DNA of 64,000 bases from Typha latifolia (Eukaryota > Streptophyta > Magnoliopsida > Poales > Typhaceae): NCBI GenBank assembly GCA_019914945.1, contig CM034112.1, forward strand, positions 8,400,501 through 8,464,500, written 5' to 3'. Below, one piece after another: positions 11,608-24,260 of the stretch (its first letter is position 1; the number at the start of each line of letters is the position of its first letter). The notes beneath the pieces were generated by a model that was given only the letters and a program-made list of their open reading frames with translations, was not told the DNA's origin and made no database searches. The translations under genes and the position numbers were made by a program.

Positions 11608-12259
11608 AGAAAAGAGATGATGAAGAGTGAGAGAAGAAGCTCACTTATAAGTGGATAGGCTTAGCGGAGATGATAAGAATAGGTCTGAGTTGGCAAAGAG
11701 GGAAGAGAAAGAGAGAAAGAGTACATACAATAAAGAGAACATAATGAGACATAAAGAGAAGAACGAGCAAGAGATAGAGAGAGGAAGGGGAGGGTAGGAC
11801 TACAAACAGTGGTGGGTGTGGGCATTGTTGTGCCTAGCGGAACAAATTTATTAGGGGATGTGTGGGCATAAGGCCAGCCACACTATAGTCGACCATGTGC
11901 AATGTAAAAAAAATTTAAACTTGAGTTGTTACAATGGCCACCTATTATGTTTGACATTAGACCCACCAGTCATCGCCAATATTCACTGACACAAACACTA
12001 CTAAATGAGGGTATATCCTAGCAGCAACATCCCTTTTCTATTATCTAACAAACAATTAATTGATTATTTGCCATTCCAGACTAAAGACCTTTATCTAAGG
12101 AACCCAAAGCTAAAATTGATTCATTCATCAAAGTGATAACTCAAAAACATTCAAGTTTTAACTTAAAGGAGTCCTCTAGTTTATCACAAAGTTTATGTTC
12201 CATTATTGAGTGATGAGATATTGTAAACATATCCAACTTCTTGTACCACAGTTGAGGAT

Positions 12260-13423
12260 GATTCAAATGCATTAGAATGAGCTGCATTATTTGTCGACAT
12301 TTATCACTATTGACGCACTCACATTTGAGAATTGATCTATGGCTCAAGTGCCTGTGAAAGGGAGATCTTTTTTCACAAGAATAGTTAATTATTTGATTCA
12401 TTTTTAAGATGTTATATAACACTATGACATTATTGTTAGAAGAGATTGTAAATAAGATTTATTTCTATTGTTTAATGCAATAAAATTGATTAACTTTTAG
12501 GGCATTGTAGTTTTTTCTCTTTATGCAAGATTTTCTATGTTAAAAACATGTATTATGGTGTGTTAGTCATGCTTCATGGTTTTTTATTTGTACTTGGTTT
12601 TTTCATTTTACATTCTTAGCTTTTCCTCTCTTACTTGAGTTTGATTTTCATAGTTAGAATAGTATTCGAATTTTTATCTCTTACTTAGTTTCGATTTTCA
12701 TAATTAAATTCTTACTCTATTTTTCTTAATGTAATAAGATTAGTTTTCTAAACTAATTCAAATTAAATTTTAAATATTTATCTAGATTTATATTTTTATA
12801 TCTCTAAACTTAGTCTCTCCTAAAAGTAGCCCAATTCTCTTTTCTACCTTCCTAAATGAAAGTTGATTTGTCTCCTTATTTTATTTTCTATATGTCTTTG
12901 AATGTAATAAAAGCTTTTAACATAAGTGGCTTTGGAAAGAAATCTATGTTTTCTGGTTGCTTCCTGTACAAATTAATCATCCCTAGAAAACTTAGTATAT
13001 TTCTTCATCTATTAGATTACTTTATTATTATTATTATTTTTATGTAGTTGCAAATTAGGATTAGGTTCCTAGATTAATAGGTTGCCAATGCCTTTTTATT
13101 TTATTTTGAATAAAATAAGGATCTATATATTAATGATCAAACTGTTGTGAAAAAATGGTTTGGAAAATAATTGTTTTAGATTTTTTAGAAAAATATAAAA
13201 CTATATCCAAAAAATAAACTTGTTAAGAGAATTCATTTTGACATGAGTAATAGAAATTGGTGGCAAATAATGGAACTTCCTTAGATTATTAGTACAGCAT
13301 CTAAATCTATTCTAGAAGAGTGGACCTACAATTTTAATTAATCTATTATATATACTTTCAATAAGAAAAAGAAGAAGAAAGATTTCCTACTAGAGAAGGA
13401 AGAAGAAAATAAAATGCCTGTTT
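12260..13423. repeat. Segmental duplicate blocks a and b, related to 26.6-27.05 and 23.64-24.25 kb
   Basis: Block a (about 12280-12780) aligns with about 26610-27050, sharing CATTTGAGAATTGATC-like and TTAATTATTTGATT-like strings. Block b (about 12820-13423) aligns with about 23640-24200, sharing ACAAATTAATCA, TGCCTTTTTATTT, AAATAATGGAACTTC and GAAGAGTGGA. Both are non-coding. A second copy of block b's 3' part lies at 14500-15000 beside a 7SL RNA gene. Confidence 0.6.
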
Positions 13424-14098
13424 GGAGAAATTTATATATAACACTCTGTTTCATTATTTATAAATTGATGTACAAAAAATATCATACTATTAAATTTATT
13501 AATTAAACTAAACTAAACTTTTGAGTTAAATTGACTATACTGAAAAGCTTACGAAAATATCCTCAACCTTACTATACAAAGGGCATTATAGTAATTTTAA
13601 AATAAGAGTATTTTAATAATTTTAAAATAAAATATTTCTATTAACAAAATATTTTATGGTGTTAGTTCAAATTTAATTCGGAATGATTTCTATGTATATT
13701 TGCTAAATAATAAGATTTAATTTGCAAATAATCTTATCAAATTTAATTCGGAACTATTTTGTACACACATTCATTAAATAATAAGATTTAATTTGCAGAT
13801 AATAAAAATATACTATGCTAAGGGCATTATAGTAATTTTAGAATAAGAGTATTTTAATAATTTTAAAAATAAAATATCTCTATTAATGAAAATATTTTAA
13901 CAGTGTTTAACTTTAATTCGGAGTGTTTTCTACGTATATTGGCTAAAATAATAAGATTTAATTTTAACAGTGTTTAACTTTAATTCGGAGTGTTTTCTAC
14001 GTATATTGGCTAAAATAATAAGATTTAATTTGTAAATAATCTTACAGAGTTAGTTCAAATTTAATTCAAAATATTTTTATACACGTATTGCTGATTAT
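13424..14098. mobile_element. MITE family C remnant with internal tandem duplication
   Basis: The left end (AAATTTATATATAACACTCT...ATTTATAAATTGA) matches the MITE at 40025-40447. A segment with TTTAATTCGGA and AATAATAAGATTTAATTT is repeated about four times between 13670 and 14090, including one nearly exact local repeat (about 13905-13965 against 13965-14030). The expected right inverted repeat is not clear. Confidence 0.5.
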
Positions 14099-14130
14099 AA
14101 AATATACTATGCAAATTTTTCTATAAAAAA

Positions 14131-14434
14131 GAGGCGGTCCGATCAAAGTCCACTCTTTGAGCCATATTGGGCCTGGGTCGCATGGGCCCGTTATCCTTCC
14201 ACTGTTGTGAGCGGGAAGTGATCGCTGCTCTGTGAAGCCAGCCTCACGCTTTGCCCTCCTCTTTAGGGGACACGTCGCCTGAGCCTTCGCCCAAGTCACG
14301 TGACCCAGCTCGACAACTTGGAACGGGCGAGCCAGCTAAAGAGTAACCCAGGCCCGACTCGCCGAGCGAGGGCAGCTCGTTCACGCCTCTTACAGCCCCC
14401 ACTTAGGTTACAAGCTCAAGTTACTGAGCTCGGC
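14131..14434 (-). ncRNA. 7SL (signal recognition particle) RNA, copy A
   Basis: About 304 nt on the minus strand. It begins GCCGAGCTCAGTAAC with a conserved TTGTAACC motif of the Alu domain. The S domain contains the SRP54-type element CAGAGCAGCGATCAC and GTGGAAGGATAACGGGCCC, and it ends in CCGCCTC followed by a T6 run, a Pol III stop. Upstream are a TATA box and a plant snRNA-type USE, the promoter layout known for plant 7SL genes. The RNA scaffolds the cytosolic particle that targets secretory proteins to the ER. Identity rests on remembered plant 7SL sequence; length and promoter agree. Confidence 0.85.
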
Positions 14435-14456
14435 AGTCGAGGATATGAGGCGTTAA

Positions 14457-14500
14457 CATATAAAGCGGAAGAAAAATTTAAAATTAAGCGATGTGGGACT
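14457..14500 (-). promoter_or_regulatory. 7SL copy A promoter: USE and TATA box
   Basis: AGTCCCACATCG (USE, 14500-14489, minus strand) and TTTATATG (TATA, 14464-14457) are 24 bp apart. TATA lies 22 bp before the RNA start. This spacing is that of the Pol III class of plant snRNA-type promoters. Confidence 0.85.
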
Positions 14501-15000
14501 AACTATCAAACTGGGATTAGCAAATGGATTGGAAAAATAATTATTTTTTATTTTTTCCGAAAATGTAGAACTAGTAATGCAAAAAAGTATTTGCCAAGAA
14601 AATTCCTTTTGAAAGTGGTAGCAAATAATAGAACTTCCCTAGATTAGTATAGCATCTAAATTTATTCTGGAAGAGTGGATGGACAAGGTTTATTTAATCC
14701 GTTTAATTACATATGGATTTTCCATAAGATTAAGAAGAAGCAAAAAGAAAATAAATTTCTAAGGCAAAGAAGAAAAATAAAAAAGTGCACATTGAGGGCA
14801 TTGTATGTCAAATAAATTATAGGGATATTTAAGTACATAATGACCCTCTAATGTAAGAGTTAAATAAAATATTGATGATAATTTAGGATATTATTATGAA
14901 AAATGGTGATAGTTGAGGGAGTGAAAATAGAATTATTCCACCCTCCAGAAGATTAGATTTTTCTTCTTCACCGTACTAATCTTACTTAAAATTAATAAGT
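14500..15000. repeat. Second copy of block b beside 7SL copy A
   Basis: Shares AATAATAGAACTTCC, TTTATTCTGGAAGAGTGGA and CGTACTAATCTTAC with 23.9-24.26 kb and part of it with 13.2-13.4 kb. Non-coding, downstream-truncated. Confidence 0.55.
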
Positions 15001-16116
15001 TATAACTTAATACTAAAGCTTAACTTTTTAATTCTAGTTTGTTGTTGGTTTAAATCAGTATATTAAAAGGCAGCCAACGGTGGGGCAGTCATCCCACTGC
15101 TTAGCTCCTAAGTAGAAGACAATCGCTAAGGCACCTCTAACATTTTTAATATATAAAAAAAAATTATATATATTTCAAAATTAATTTATAATTGAAAAAA
15201 TAAAAAATTACAAATTAACCATCTCATCTGGTATATATAACATATCGAGCCCATGTCTCTTTTCTTTTCTTTCTTCTATCTTTTGTCTCTTGCACCCGTT
15301 GTTTTCTTCCTTTTATTACAAAATAGTATATATATAAATTTTTTTATTCTAATATTATTACAATAGAAACAAGAGAGCAACAACTATTCAAAAAGCCCAT
15401 TTATTGGACTGGTCTCAAAAACTCAATTATCTTATAAAGTGATGTACAAATTAATAGAAAATTTTAAATTAAAAAGGAGAAAATAATATATTTCATATCA
15501 TGTTGTGATCTATCCTCTTCTTAAACCTTTCAAGATGATTTAAGTGTTTTTCCTCTCATACTTAATATTACTTAAAACTAAGGGATTTCAGTTGACTATG
15601 AGATATGGATTTATCTAGGAAATGCCAATCTTCTAACTATCATTATTTGAGAGCTAGAATGAGGTTCTCCTTAAAATCAATCAATAGTAGTTATTTATGA
15701 ATATTCTCCATCTACTTAGTTGAGTCTGAGTTCGAACTAGGCTGATCTCCGAATTATAGAAATTTATAGTCTACGTAGTTTTAGATAAATAATGAGAAAA
15801 TATTCGTAATATGATGTCCTAAAAATATAAAATTAGAGAGATTAATTCAGTAACGATGTGATCTACATTTTTTTATATTTAAATTTTGTTCATATTGAGT
15901 TCTGTCTTAGGCAAAACTGGGATCTAATGAAAGAAAGATATTTAGTATCGATGAACTTGCCCTTACATAAAATTGCACTAAAACTACCTGAACTTTTTTT
16001 GTTTATATTAACACTATCCAATCTATTTATATCTAGGCCACTGATCTAGCCTCTTGGACATTGTTTAAACTATTATTTTTCAAGTCTATATGCTAATTGC
16101 TGGTTTTCTCATGATC
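15001..16116. other. AT-rich non-coding stretch
   Basis: No gene recognised. The segment 15770-15910 weakly resembles 8210-8340 (both have AGAAAATATTC, a GATCTACA...TTTTTATATTTA string and nearby TTCGAACT), so an old repeat may be present. Confidence 0.35.
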
Positions 16117-17125
16117 TATGCTGTAACGCCCCCGCCCGGTACGGCACGTGCACGCCCACACGCCCACACGGCACGTGCGGCGCACGCGATAGGTCGGGCG
16201 GGGCCCGTCACACATAGATACTCTCCTGTGCACATATAATCATGACATCATCAAATAAAACATGTTAACCTATCCATGATCACATAATCTATCATCAAAT
16301 ACATCATACTATCAACCAAATAAACTTGTTAACATATGAATATCCAAGTTCATAATAATATACACTAGACCACTACATAATCTGGCAGGGCCCACATAGG
16401 CCACAACAAACCATCAAGATACAACTAAACAACTGATACATGAGTGCTATAAAATCTGATATATACTATACAAATCATCATTCGATACAATAAGGCACAA
16501 ATATAACAAACAATGATACAACTCAATGTCTCGTTAAACCATCTTCTATACCATTTCGCATCAATAGCTCACCTCATCATCACTCTAAAATATCTTCTCA
16601 AGATATCTCAGGTCGCTATCACGTACGACAAATCTGAAGGGTTAGAAAAGAAATAAAGAGAGTCATGAGCAAAAGGCTCAGTGAATAGACCTTACCCCGA
16701 ATCAGTGATACCAAACAGAAAATAAATTTTGTACTAGATAATATGAATCAGAAAGTAGTATGATGCCATGTATGAACATATATATATGTATCCTCAATGA
16801 CATATATATATATATATATGAAATCAAATCTCATGAATGACCATATTATATCCTCAACCGAAATTATATAACATGATGAAATTACCATATAACATCACCG
16901 AATATAACACCATATCATGTATAACAATTATGATCCGATGATACTAGTCACATCAATGATGATGTATGATGCATGCCAACCACTAGATAATCGTATATGT
17001 CAGAGCCAGATATAATCCACATATCTCTCACTATAATAATCATCCGTCTCAACTCTGAATATCATCCACCATGCTGGACTACGGTACCCGACCCCAAACT
17101 CGATACACATTATGTCACAAGCTCA

Positions 17126-17335
17126 GAGCATACCCTGTCATACGCTAAGAGTATCTCTGTAGATAAATCATATCTTGTCATACGCTAAGGGTATCTCAGA
17201 AGAAAGTAATCATACCCTGCCATACGCTAAGGGTATATTAATGATAGTTGTACCCTGTCATACGCTAAGAATATAACTATTAGCCATCACCATACTCTGC
17301 CATACGCTAAAAATATGTCTAGTACCAGTCCGGAC
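17126..17335. repeat. Tandem array, about 41-bp unit, five copies
   Basis: The core CATACCCTGTCATACGCTAA recurs with small changes at about 17129, 17170, 17211, 17251 and 17291. The units are imperfect and lie inside the solo LTR. Decayed equivalents lie at about 9450-9550 in the older LTR copy. Confidence 0.8.
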
Positions 17336-18677
17336 CAGATACCGTTCCAGTCATCACATCACATCACATTCACATGTACTTTTATGATTTCCTATACATG
17401 ATAAATCATATGCATATATCCAGTACGACAACAGATTATGCAACTCAGGAATTTAGGTGGTAAAGAAGCCGAGAGAAAAATGATGTAATGCAAACTCCAA
17501 CCATGTATCTAACACATGCATACTCATGCTAATCTATCACATGCATACTCATGATAGAGATCATCCCGACATAAAACCATAATAGCATAATCATCTCCAA
17601 TCATCTCTATATATCATCAATGTACTCATATCCCAGATCAGTCTAATCAAATGCATGATAAAATATGCTTGACTGAAATCATCTCTATATAAAGTCATAT
17701 AATCATGCTGGAAGCCAAATTATGCATGTACATAATATGTAATATATCCTAATTTGAGAAAGGGATCTAGGAGATAAGACTACTCACCGTCTAATCAGAA
17801 GATACAAACCACGCATCTCTCACGTCCGTCAGGTAACCAAGTGACACTCATCGCTAGCAAGGTCCACGGGGTCTCAAATAAGGGGGTTTGGGATCTGAAA
17901 TATTTAAGTAGTGTGATGTTAGCCATTTATCTATTTAGAATTAATTCAGTTAAAATATAAAGGTTTATTAGATTTAGAATCACTTTTCTTTATTTTTGAT
18001 TACATAACTAGGTCTATAATATAGATACGATTCAAATATTATAATTCTTTATTATTATAAAATGTTAGTTATAATATAAGGAGAAGAGGCATGTTTCCTT
18101 TTATATAAGAGTATTTCTAAATATATAATTATAAAATAAAATAAAAGGCTAAATAAGTATAGAGGTGGTCTAATTTTAATTAATTTTATAATTCATACAC
18201 TATCTTGATTAATTAGGGACAACGCAGTCTTTACTCAATAATATAATAAATAAATAACTAAATAAACTTAGTATTTTATTTGTTGCAGAAAAATCATAAA
18301 ATTAATAGAAATACTTAAAATATATATATGATGAGGGTATTAGAATATAAATCTAATAATTATAATTTACAAATCTATCTATTAATCTAATAGACATGTA
18401 AATAAATAAATAAATATAAGTATTACCTATATTTATACCTAATTAATCATTAATTTTAAAAATTATCATTAATAAAAATTATATTGAAGGATATATAATA
18501 TTATTAAAATAGTTAATGTCTAAATAATCTATTTGCATTAATTAAGAAGAAAAATACCTAAATAAATAACATAAATAAACTAATTAATTAATAAATTAAT
18601 TACATCTGCCATCAGTGCTGGGCCGAGCCCAACACTGTGTAGAAAGAAAGAGAAGGAGCTGAGGAAGAAGGAGAAAA

Positions 18678-18856
18678 GAAAGAAAGAAAGAAAGAAAGAA
18701 AGAAGAAGAAGAAGAAGAAGAAGAGAAGAGGAAGAGAAGAAAGAGAGGAGGTGAGGGAGGTGGTTGCGGACCCGGGCCGGCGGGGAGGGCACCGCCACCG
18801 CCGCCGGCGCGGGCCCGGCCTCTCGCCGGCGGCTCGGCTCCGACGATCCCAACCCT

Positions 18857-18929
<73 letters not shown>

Positions 18930-19025
18930 AGGAAAGAGAGGGGGAGTGAGAGATCTCACCGTGGGCGGCGGCGGCTCCAGGGAAGGTGCCGGTATAGAGA
19001 GAGAGAGTAGAGTGAGAGGGTGGCC

Positions 19026-19076
<51 letters not shown>
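18678..19076. repeat. GA-rich microsatellites in the solo LTR
   Basis: GAAA/GAA runs at 18678-18725, pure GA at about 18861-18919 and again at about 19028-19074, separated by GC-rich DNA. The Arg-Glu or Ser-Leu open frames across them are artefacts. Confidence 0.9.
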
Positions 19077-19077
<1 letters not shown>

Positions 19078-19378
19078 CGGTGGAGGAGGAGTAGTGGCGG
19101 CGCCGGGGCCCACTGCGGCTAGCTGGCCGCAGCCGGTTGGTTGCGGCAGCGGCCGCAGGCGCGTGGCGCCCCACCTAGCTGCATGAGCAGCTGGCATGGG
19201 CACAAGGCCGGTTTTTTTGGGATTGGGTTGTTACATATGCAGTAGTTCTTCCTCATGTGACTCAACATGTCAGAGAATAGTGGAGAGGAATTATAGAAAC
19301 ATGTAGACATGTATGCATATATATATATATATATTTGTCTAAAGGATATATAAATATATCACCTATTAGGTTTTTTTG

Positions 19379-19409
19379 TGTTGGAAAATGTGTACAAAAT
19401 ATTCTAGGC

Positions 19410-19468
<59 letters not shown>

Positions 19469-21600
19469 ATATTTATAAGTTTTGATAAGATTTAGTCAAA
19501 ATATTTTCAAGATTTGAAGTATTTAATTCAGCGCATTTGCAATGCTTTTATAGTGTGTTGGCAGCGCATTTCCAAGCATTCGAACGCACACTGAAAAGTT
19601 TGCAGCATGTTCACACATACAGAAGTGTAGTTTTGATTATTCAAATATAATTGGAGGTCGTTCGGACGTAAGGAACTTATTTTGGTGAGACTTGATTTGA
19701 CTTAAACTTAGTCTTATCTTTATAAGGTATATAATGGTTGAAAAGCCTTAACACTAGAGGAGGTTGGACATTAATTAGAAAAGAAATTTATCCCTAAGAG
19801 GTATTTATCTTATCTCTAAAATATATATAAATGGGTTTAATCTAATTCTAAAAGGTGTTGTTGATCATTATCCAGAGATCATCTTTTAAAGGTCATTAGA
19901 GATTACTTCTCTACTTTAGGAAGCATGCTAAATTATTTTTATCTCAACGCATCTATATTAGATCTAGAATAGCTATATTTCAAGGTCACTAAGATGGAAA
20001 GATCAATCTCGAGGATTACTGAGTTTTAAAAATCTATCACAGGAAGTAGTATGTCGTTGGGTCTAATAGGTTGGTACACATTGAATTATGGGAGTTGACA
20101 AGTAATTTGTAACCTTCTTGTTAACTGATATATATTTTAGTGATTAGTTACGATCCGAATTTAGATCTGTAATTTTCTTTATCTGGTTTGAGAGTTTTTC
20201 ACATAAAAAGTTTTGTGTTTGCGATTGTTCTTTCACACTTTATTTTTCGCATATTATTATCAATAACATGTGATAGATCCTATCTCCTAGGGTGATATAT
20301 TTATCACTTAGAATCATAGTATACATAAAGATTTATGTTAAGTTTATTTTTTTTTCAATTAGTATCGGACTAGGCTCTCTTATTTTAGAGAGATCTTTTA
20401 GGAGATAGGTTTCTCTATCGAACAATCATCATTTTCTATTAGATCACCTCCCATTGTTGAATTAAGATCATAGTGTATCTTTACTTATCTTTCATACTAT
20501 TGTTTTTACTTGTTCTTAGATTGGTGTATGTGTTGTGTAGCAATGTAATACTAAAATTTTCAAACTTGTGTATATGCTTATCTAAGATTAATTATAATAT
20601 TTATAACTTCAAAAATTTTGTCACAGGGGAAGCTGTTAAGTTTTCAATGTTTGCAAATGTGTATAAAACTTTTAAGTATTTTTATACATGTATATGAGTA
20701 TATATACAAGTTTTAATAAGATTTGGTTTGAAGGTTTTTAAGTTTGAAGCATTTAAATTAGCGCATTCGTAGGTGTTCGAATGCACTATGGAAAGTTCGT
20801 AGTGCGTTCGCACATACAGAAGTGCAATTTTGGTTGTTCGAACGTAGCCACGGAACTTGCAAATTTTAGAGCTTGGTAAGATTTGATTTGACTTAAATGT
20901 TACTTTATCTTTATAATGTATATAAGATTTGAGAAGCCATAACCCTAGAGGTCGGTTATTGATTAGAAAAATATTTGACTTATCTAAGAGCTATTTACTT
21001 AAGTTGTATTTATCTTATCTCTATGAGGTATTTATCTTTTCTCTGTGAGATACTTATCTTATCTCTAAGAGGGTTATAAAAGGATTTAATATAACCCTAA
21101 ATGGTGTTGTCGATCATTATTTATCGAACATTATTTAGAGATCATCTTTTGAAGGACATTAGATATCACTTTTCTACTTTACATGAAACGTGATAAATTA
21201 TTTTTATCTCAATGCATCCATATTAGATCTAGAATAACTATGTCTCGAGGGTCACTAAGCAGAAGGATCAACTTCGAGGATAATAGAGATTTAGAAATAT
21301 ATCACAAGAAGCAATGTGTCACGAGGTCTAGCGAGCAAGGTTGATATTAATTGAGTCTTGGGAATCAAATGGTGAAAATGTAAGCGTCTTATTAACTGCT
21401 ACCAGATTTAGTGATTGGTTATATTCAAATTTAGATCTATAATTTTTTACTCGATTTAGAATTTTTCCACATAAAAAGTTTGTATTTGAGATTGTTTTTT
21501 TTCACACATTATTATTATTATTGATAGCGTGTAATAGATATTATCACTTATGATGATTATTATATTTTTTAATTGGTATCATAGTATACCTAAGGATTTA
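19379..21600 (+). mobile_element. Copia-type LTR pair with a very short interior
   Basis: Two similar units lie in direct order: about 19379-20300 and about 20634-21570. Both start TGTT, share GAATATTTATAAGTTTTGATAAG-like starts, spaced TTCGAACG motifs, TTAGATCTAGAATA, and AAATTTAGATCTATAATTTT-like ends. Between them is only about 330 bp. A purine-rich CACAGGGGAAGC directly precedes the second unit, as a PPT would. A decayed PBS-like TGGTATCATAG follows the second unit (about 21574), with AATCATAGTATAC at the same place after the first. This looks like a non-autonomous, coding-less LTR element or an LTR tandem from unequal recombination. Confidence 0.6.
19412..19463. repeat. (AT)n microsatellite
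   Basis: About 25 AT units inside the first LTR-like unit. Confidence 0.9.
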
Positions 21601-23639
21601 CGTAATTTTATTTTTTTTTAACTATTCCTGAAATTATAGATAGAAGTTCTAAGAAATTCTATCTTAATTGTATCCTTTAATCATTCTCTCCTTTCGTTTT
21701 TAGTCCTTTTTATTTTGATTATGGTCATCTTAAATTGATGAATTAAATATTAACTATATATTAAAAAATATTATTTATTTATAAAAATAGTCTACGTGAT
21801 ATTTAGTCAAGTTGTATGCCAGATATGAATAGATTTGAACATTATCCAATACAGAGGACACTTGATGATCATAAAAATAATGATTATGAGATAAGAGTTA
21901 TAGCTCTAGCAATTTAAGATAAAGATTAGGGCATCCTTTGAAATATGCTTCATGATGAGGAAGCTATGAATATGAGCATTTGATTAAGGTTTTAGTTTGA
22001 TGGCCACAGATAGCTAGTCATATATAGTGTTCTAAGATAAAAGCCAAAATTTGCCAAAAGTAATCCAAAAAAATAAATATCTAGAATACCAGACGTAACA
22101 ACAATCCTCTAGAATATACGCCTATAACATAATAAAGATATAGATAAATTCTTAGGGCAGCGTAATTAATCCAATCATAAAATATAAAAGAGAAAAATAA
22201 AAAAAAATTTAATTAGTCCTTGTGTGATCCTACACGACCTTAATATCATCTAACAATTTGAAAAATTCCACTAACATGTGGTGACATAAAGCTCAACAAG
22301 ACATTAGATTAAGGACCTTAGTCATAAGGCTATCTTCATACTTATATATATATATATGAGTGCTACACATAATTTATGAGTGAAAAAGGGTACTGACAAA
22401 ATGTAATCGAACTATTTGCTGGTAGGTCCACTTGTATCGTCTAACATACATGACATGATCAATATACTTTAAGTTCATATATTGTTTGAAGCATATAATC
22501 AATCATCATAAAGAAATAGCATACAAATACTAACAATAAAAGCATGAATATAAATGTTATAATAATGCTACAATGTCAAAGTATTAGCATCATCATAATA
22601 TGTCTACACTGCCCTTATATTATAGAGAAGTTATTTATTTGAAGTGTATCTGCTGCAATTCTCTTCAGTTTTCTGATTTCTCTTATATCTCGAGATATTC
22701 CTCGTATGGTAGAGGATCTACCAATAAGGTAATAGTAATTGAATCATAGGTATGAATCTAACCTAGAACTAAATAATTTAATATGTCATAGAATTGTCTT
22801 TATGGGTTTAGGTACATTTAAATGCATTGTAAGAAAAAATAGTAATAGCATATATTAATGAGTTAAATAATTTACTTTTACCTAAAATGCACGAATGCAG
22901 GATGGGCTCATCCCAACGTCATCGACGAGAGTTAGGAAAACGATGGTCAAAAGTTACATGGTATAGCCTCCCACACACACCTTGTGTATTGACAACAAGA
23001 TGGCAGTGAGACACAGCTTCCCTAATGGTAAGAGATTGACATGGAGTTGTCGAGCAACGAATTTCTCTAGCAAAGCCGAAACACAAAATAAAAAAAGGGA
23101 AAGACTACAAATGCAATCAAACTAAAATTAACTTAAAGGGCAAGAAGGGGACTTGCCAACGATTTGAAAGCAAGGTCAACTCACTTACAACAAGTTCAGC
23201 TCGGTGAGAAGAAAGAAGAAAATGGGCGATTGTATGAGGGAAAGAGAAGAAAAAGAAGATATGGCAGTTTTTTTAAGATTGGCGCATGTAATCAAGATTT
23301 TTATGTTTTACTTAAGCAATTAATCCTTATATGTGCACTACAAATACAACTATTAGTCCGAATGAAATATAAAAAAAAATATAATTACCTATACAAAAAT
23401 ATAATCTTATTTAAAGTGATATATGTATTTTTGTCATGTAGCCACTTTCTTATGACAATTATTGGCATCAAGGAATCACATTGATTTCAACATTTATGCC
23501 ATTTGTTACTTATAGATTATTAAGTAGTTGCACATTGGTTGAACTATGGAAAATTAACTTCTAAAGTTTGAAATGTATGATATATAGTAGATTAAATTCA
23601 TGCCAAAATATGTAGGGTTAAATTATAACTAGCCCTATT
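21601..23639. other. AT-rich stretch, no gene recognised
   Basis: Open frames are short and show no family motif. The region probably holds decayed retrotransposon DNA downstream of the LTR pair, but I cannot name it. Confidence 0.4.
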
Positions 23640-24260
23640 CTCTTTTCTATCTCCAAAAAAGTAATTAATATTTTATGAGCTTTTTAACTTGTGCAGCTTT
23701 GAAAGAAATAAATGTTTCTTGTTTATTTCCTTTACAAATTAATCACCCCTTGAAAACTTAGGATATTTATTTTTCTATTTGATTATTTTTTAATTATTTA
23801 TTAGGTTCGTGGACTACTAATATGTTGCTGATGCCTTTTTATTTATTTATTTATTTTTTTTAACAAAATAAGGATCTAAATAATAATGATGCAAGTTTAT
23901 TCTATCAAACTGTTGTAAAAGATGGATTGGAAATAAATCATTTTTTTTTCAAAAAATGTAGAACTAGTCATTTAAAATCTTTCCTTTTTTTAAGAAGATT
24001 TCTTTTGACAAAAGTAATAGAAAATGGTAGCAAATAATGGAACTTCATTAGATTAGTATAGTATCTATATTTATTCTGGAAGAGTGGATGTACGAGTTTT
24101 AATTTAACAGATAGATTTTTAATAACACAAAGAACAAAATGAAGAAGATAAATTTCTTATTAGAAGAAGTGTACATTGAGTGCATGCAAACCAAATATAT
24201 TATATTCATTCGAGATGATTATACTTTCGCCCTCTTCGTACTAATCTTACATAAAATTAA
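23640..24260. repeat. Block b of the 7SL-associated segmental duplication
   Basis: Aligns by eye with 12820-13423 and, for its right part, with 14500-15000. Non-coding. Confidence 0.6.

Larger units (their letters stand above)
9270..11933. repeat. Old diverged copy of the 3.1-kb gypsy LTR (invaded by MITEs)
   Basis: Parts of this stretch align by eye with the solo LTR at 16122-19235 in the same order: a TTTGAATGTCATCCACTAT segment near 9375 against CTCTGAATATCATCCACCAT near 17060, the imperfect ATGCTAAT/CATACGCTAA repeats, and the block ending CAACTTAAGAATTTAAGT. The right end has a purine-rich part, a GA microsatellite and a terminal GTTGTTACA-like end, as the solo LTR does. The left end is truncated, and two MITEs interrupt it. 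Confidence 0.6.
16122..19235. mobile_element. Solo LTR, 3114 bp, of a large-LTR retrotransposon
   Basis: The unit starts TGTAACGCCCCCGCC and ends GGTTGTTACA, so the ends form a short TGTAAC/GTTACA inverted repeat. It is flanked by a perfect 5-bp duplication TATGC (16117-16121 and 19236-19240). No internal coding region, PBS or PPT lies within, so it is best read as a solo LTR left by recombination between two LTRs. It contains a GC-rich left end, a 41-bp-type tandem repeat, an AT-rich middle, and a GC- and GA-rich right part. Ty3/gypsy (Tekay/Del-like elements have LTRs of this size) is the likely source, by inference. Confidence 0.85.

Noticed and set aside
14066..14647. Open frames of 77 and 115 codons on both strands
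   Set aside because: They overlap a 7SL RNA gene and its promoter and are by-products of its GC-rich sequence.
17126..17335. CRISPR-like regular repeats
   Set aside because: Units are contiguous and imperfect, lie in a plant LTR, and have no unique spacers or cas genes.
18580..19203. Several open frames with long Arg-Glu or Ser-Leu runs on both strands
   Set aside because: They translate GA/CT microsatellites inside the solo LTR; no domain and no splice context.
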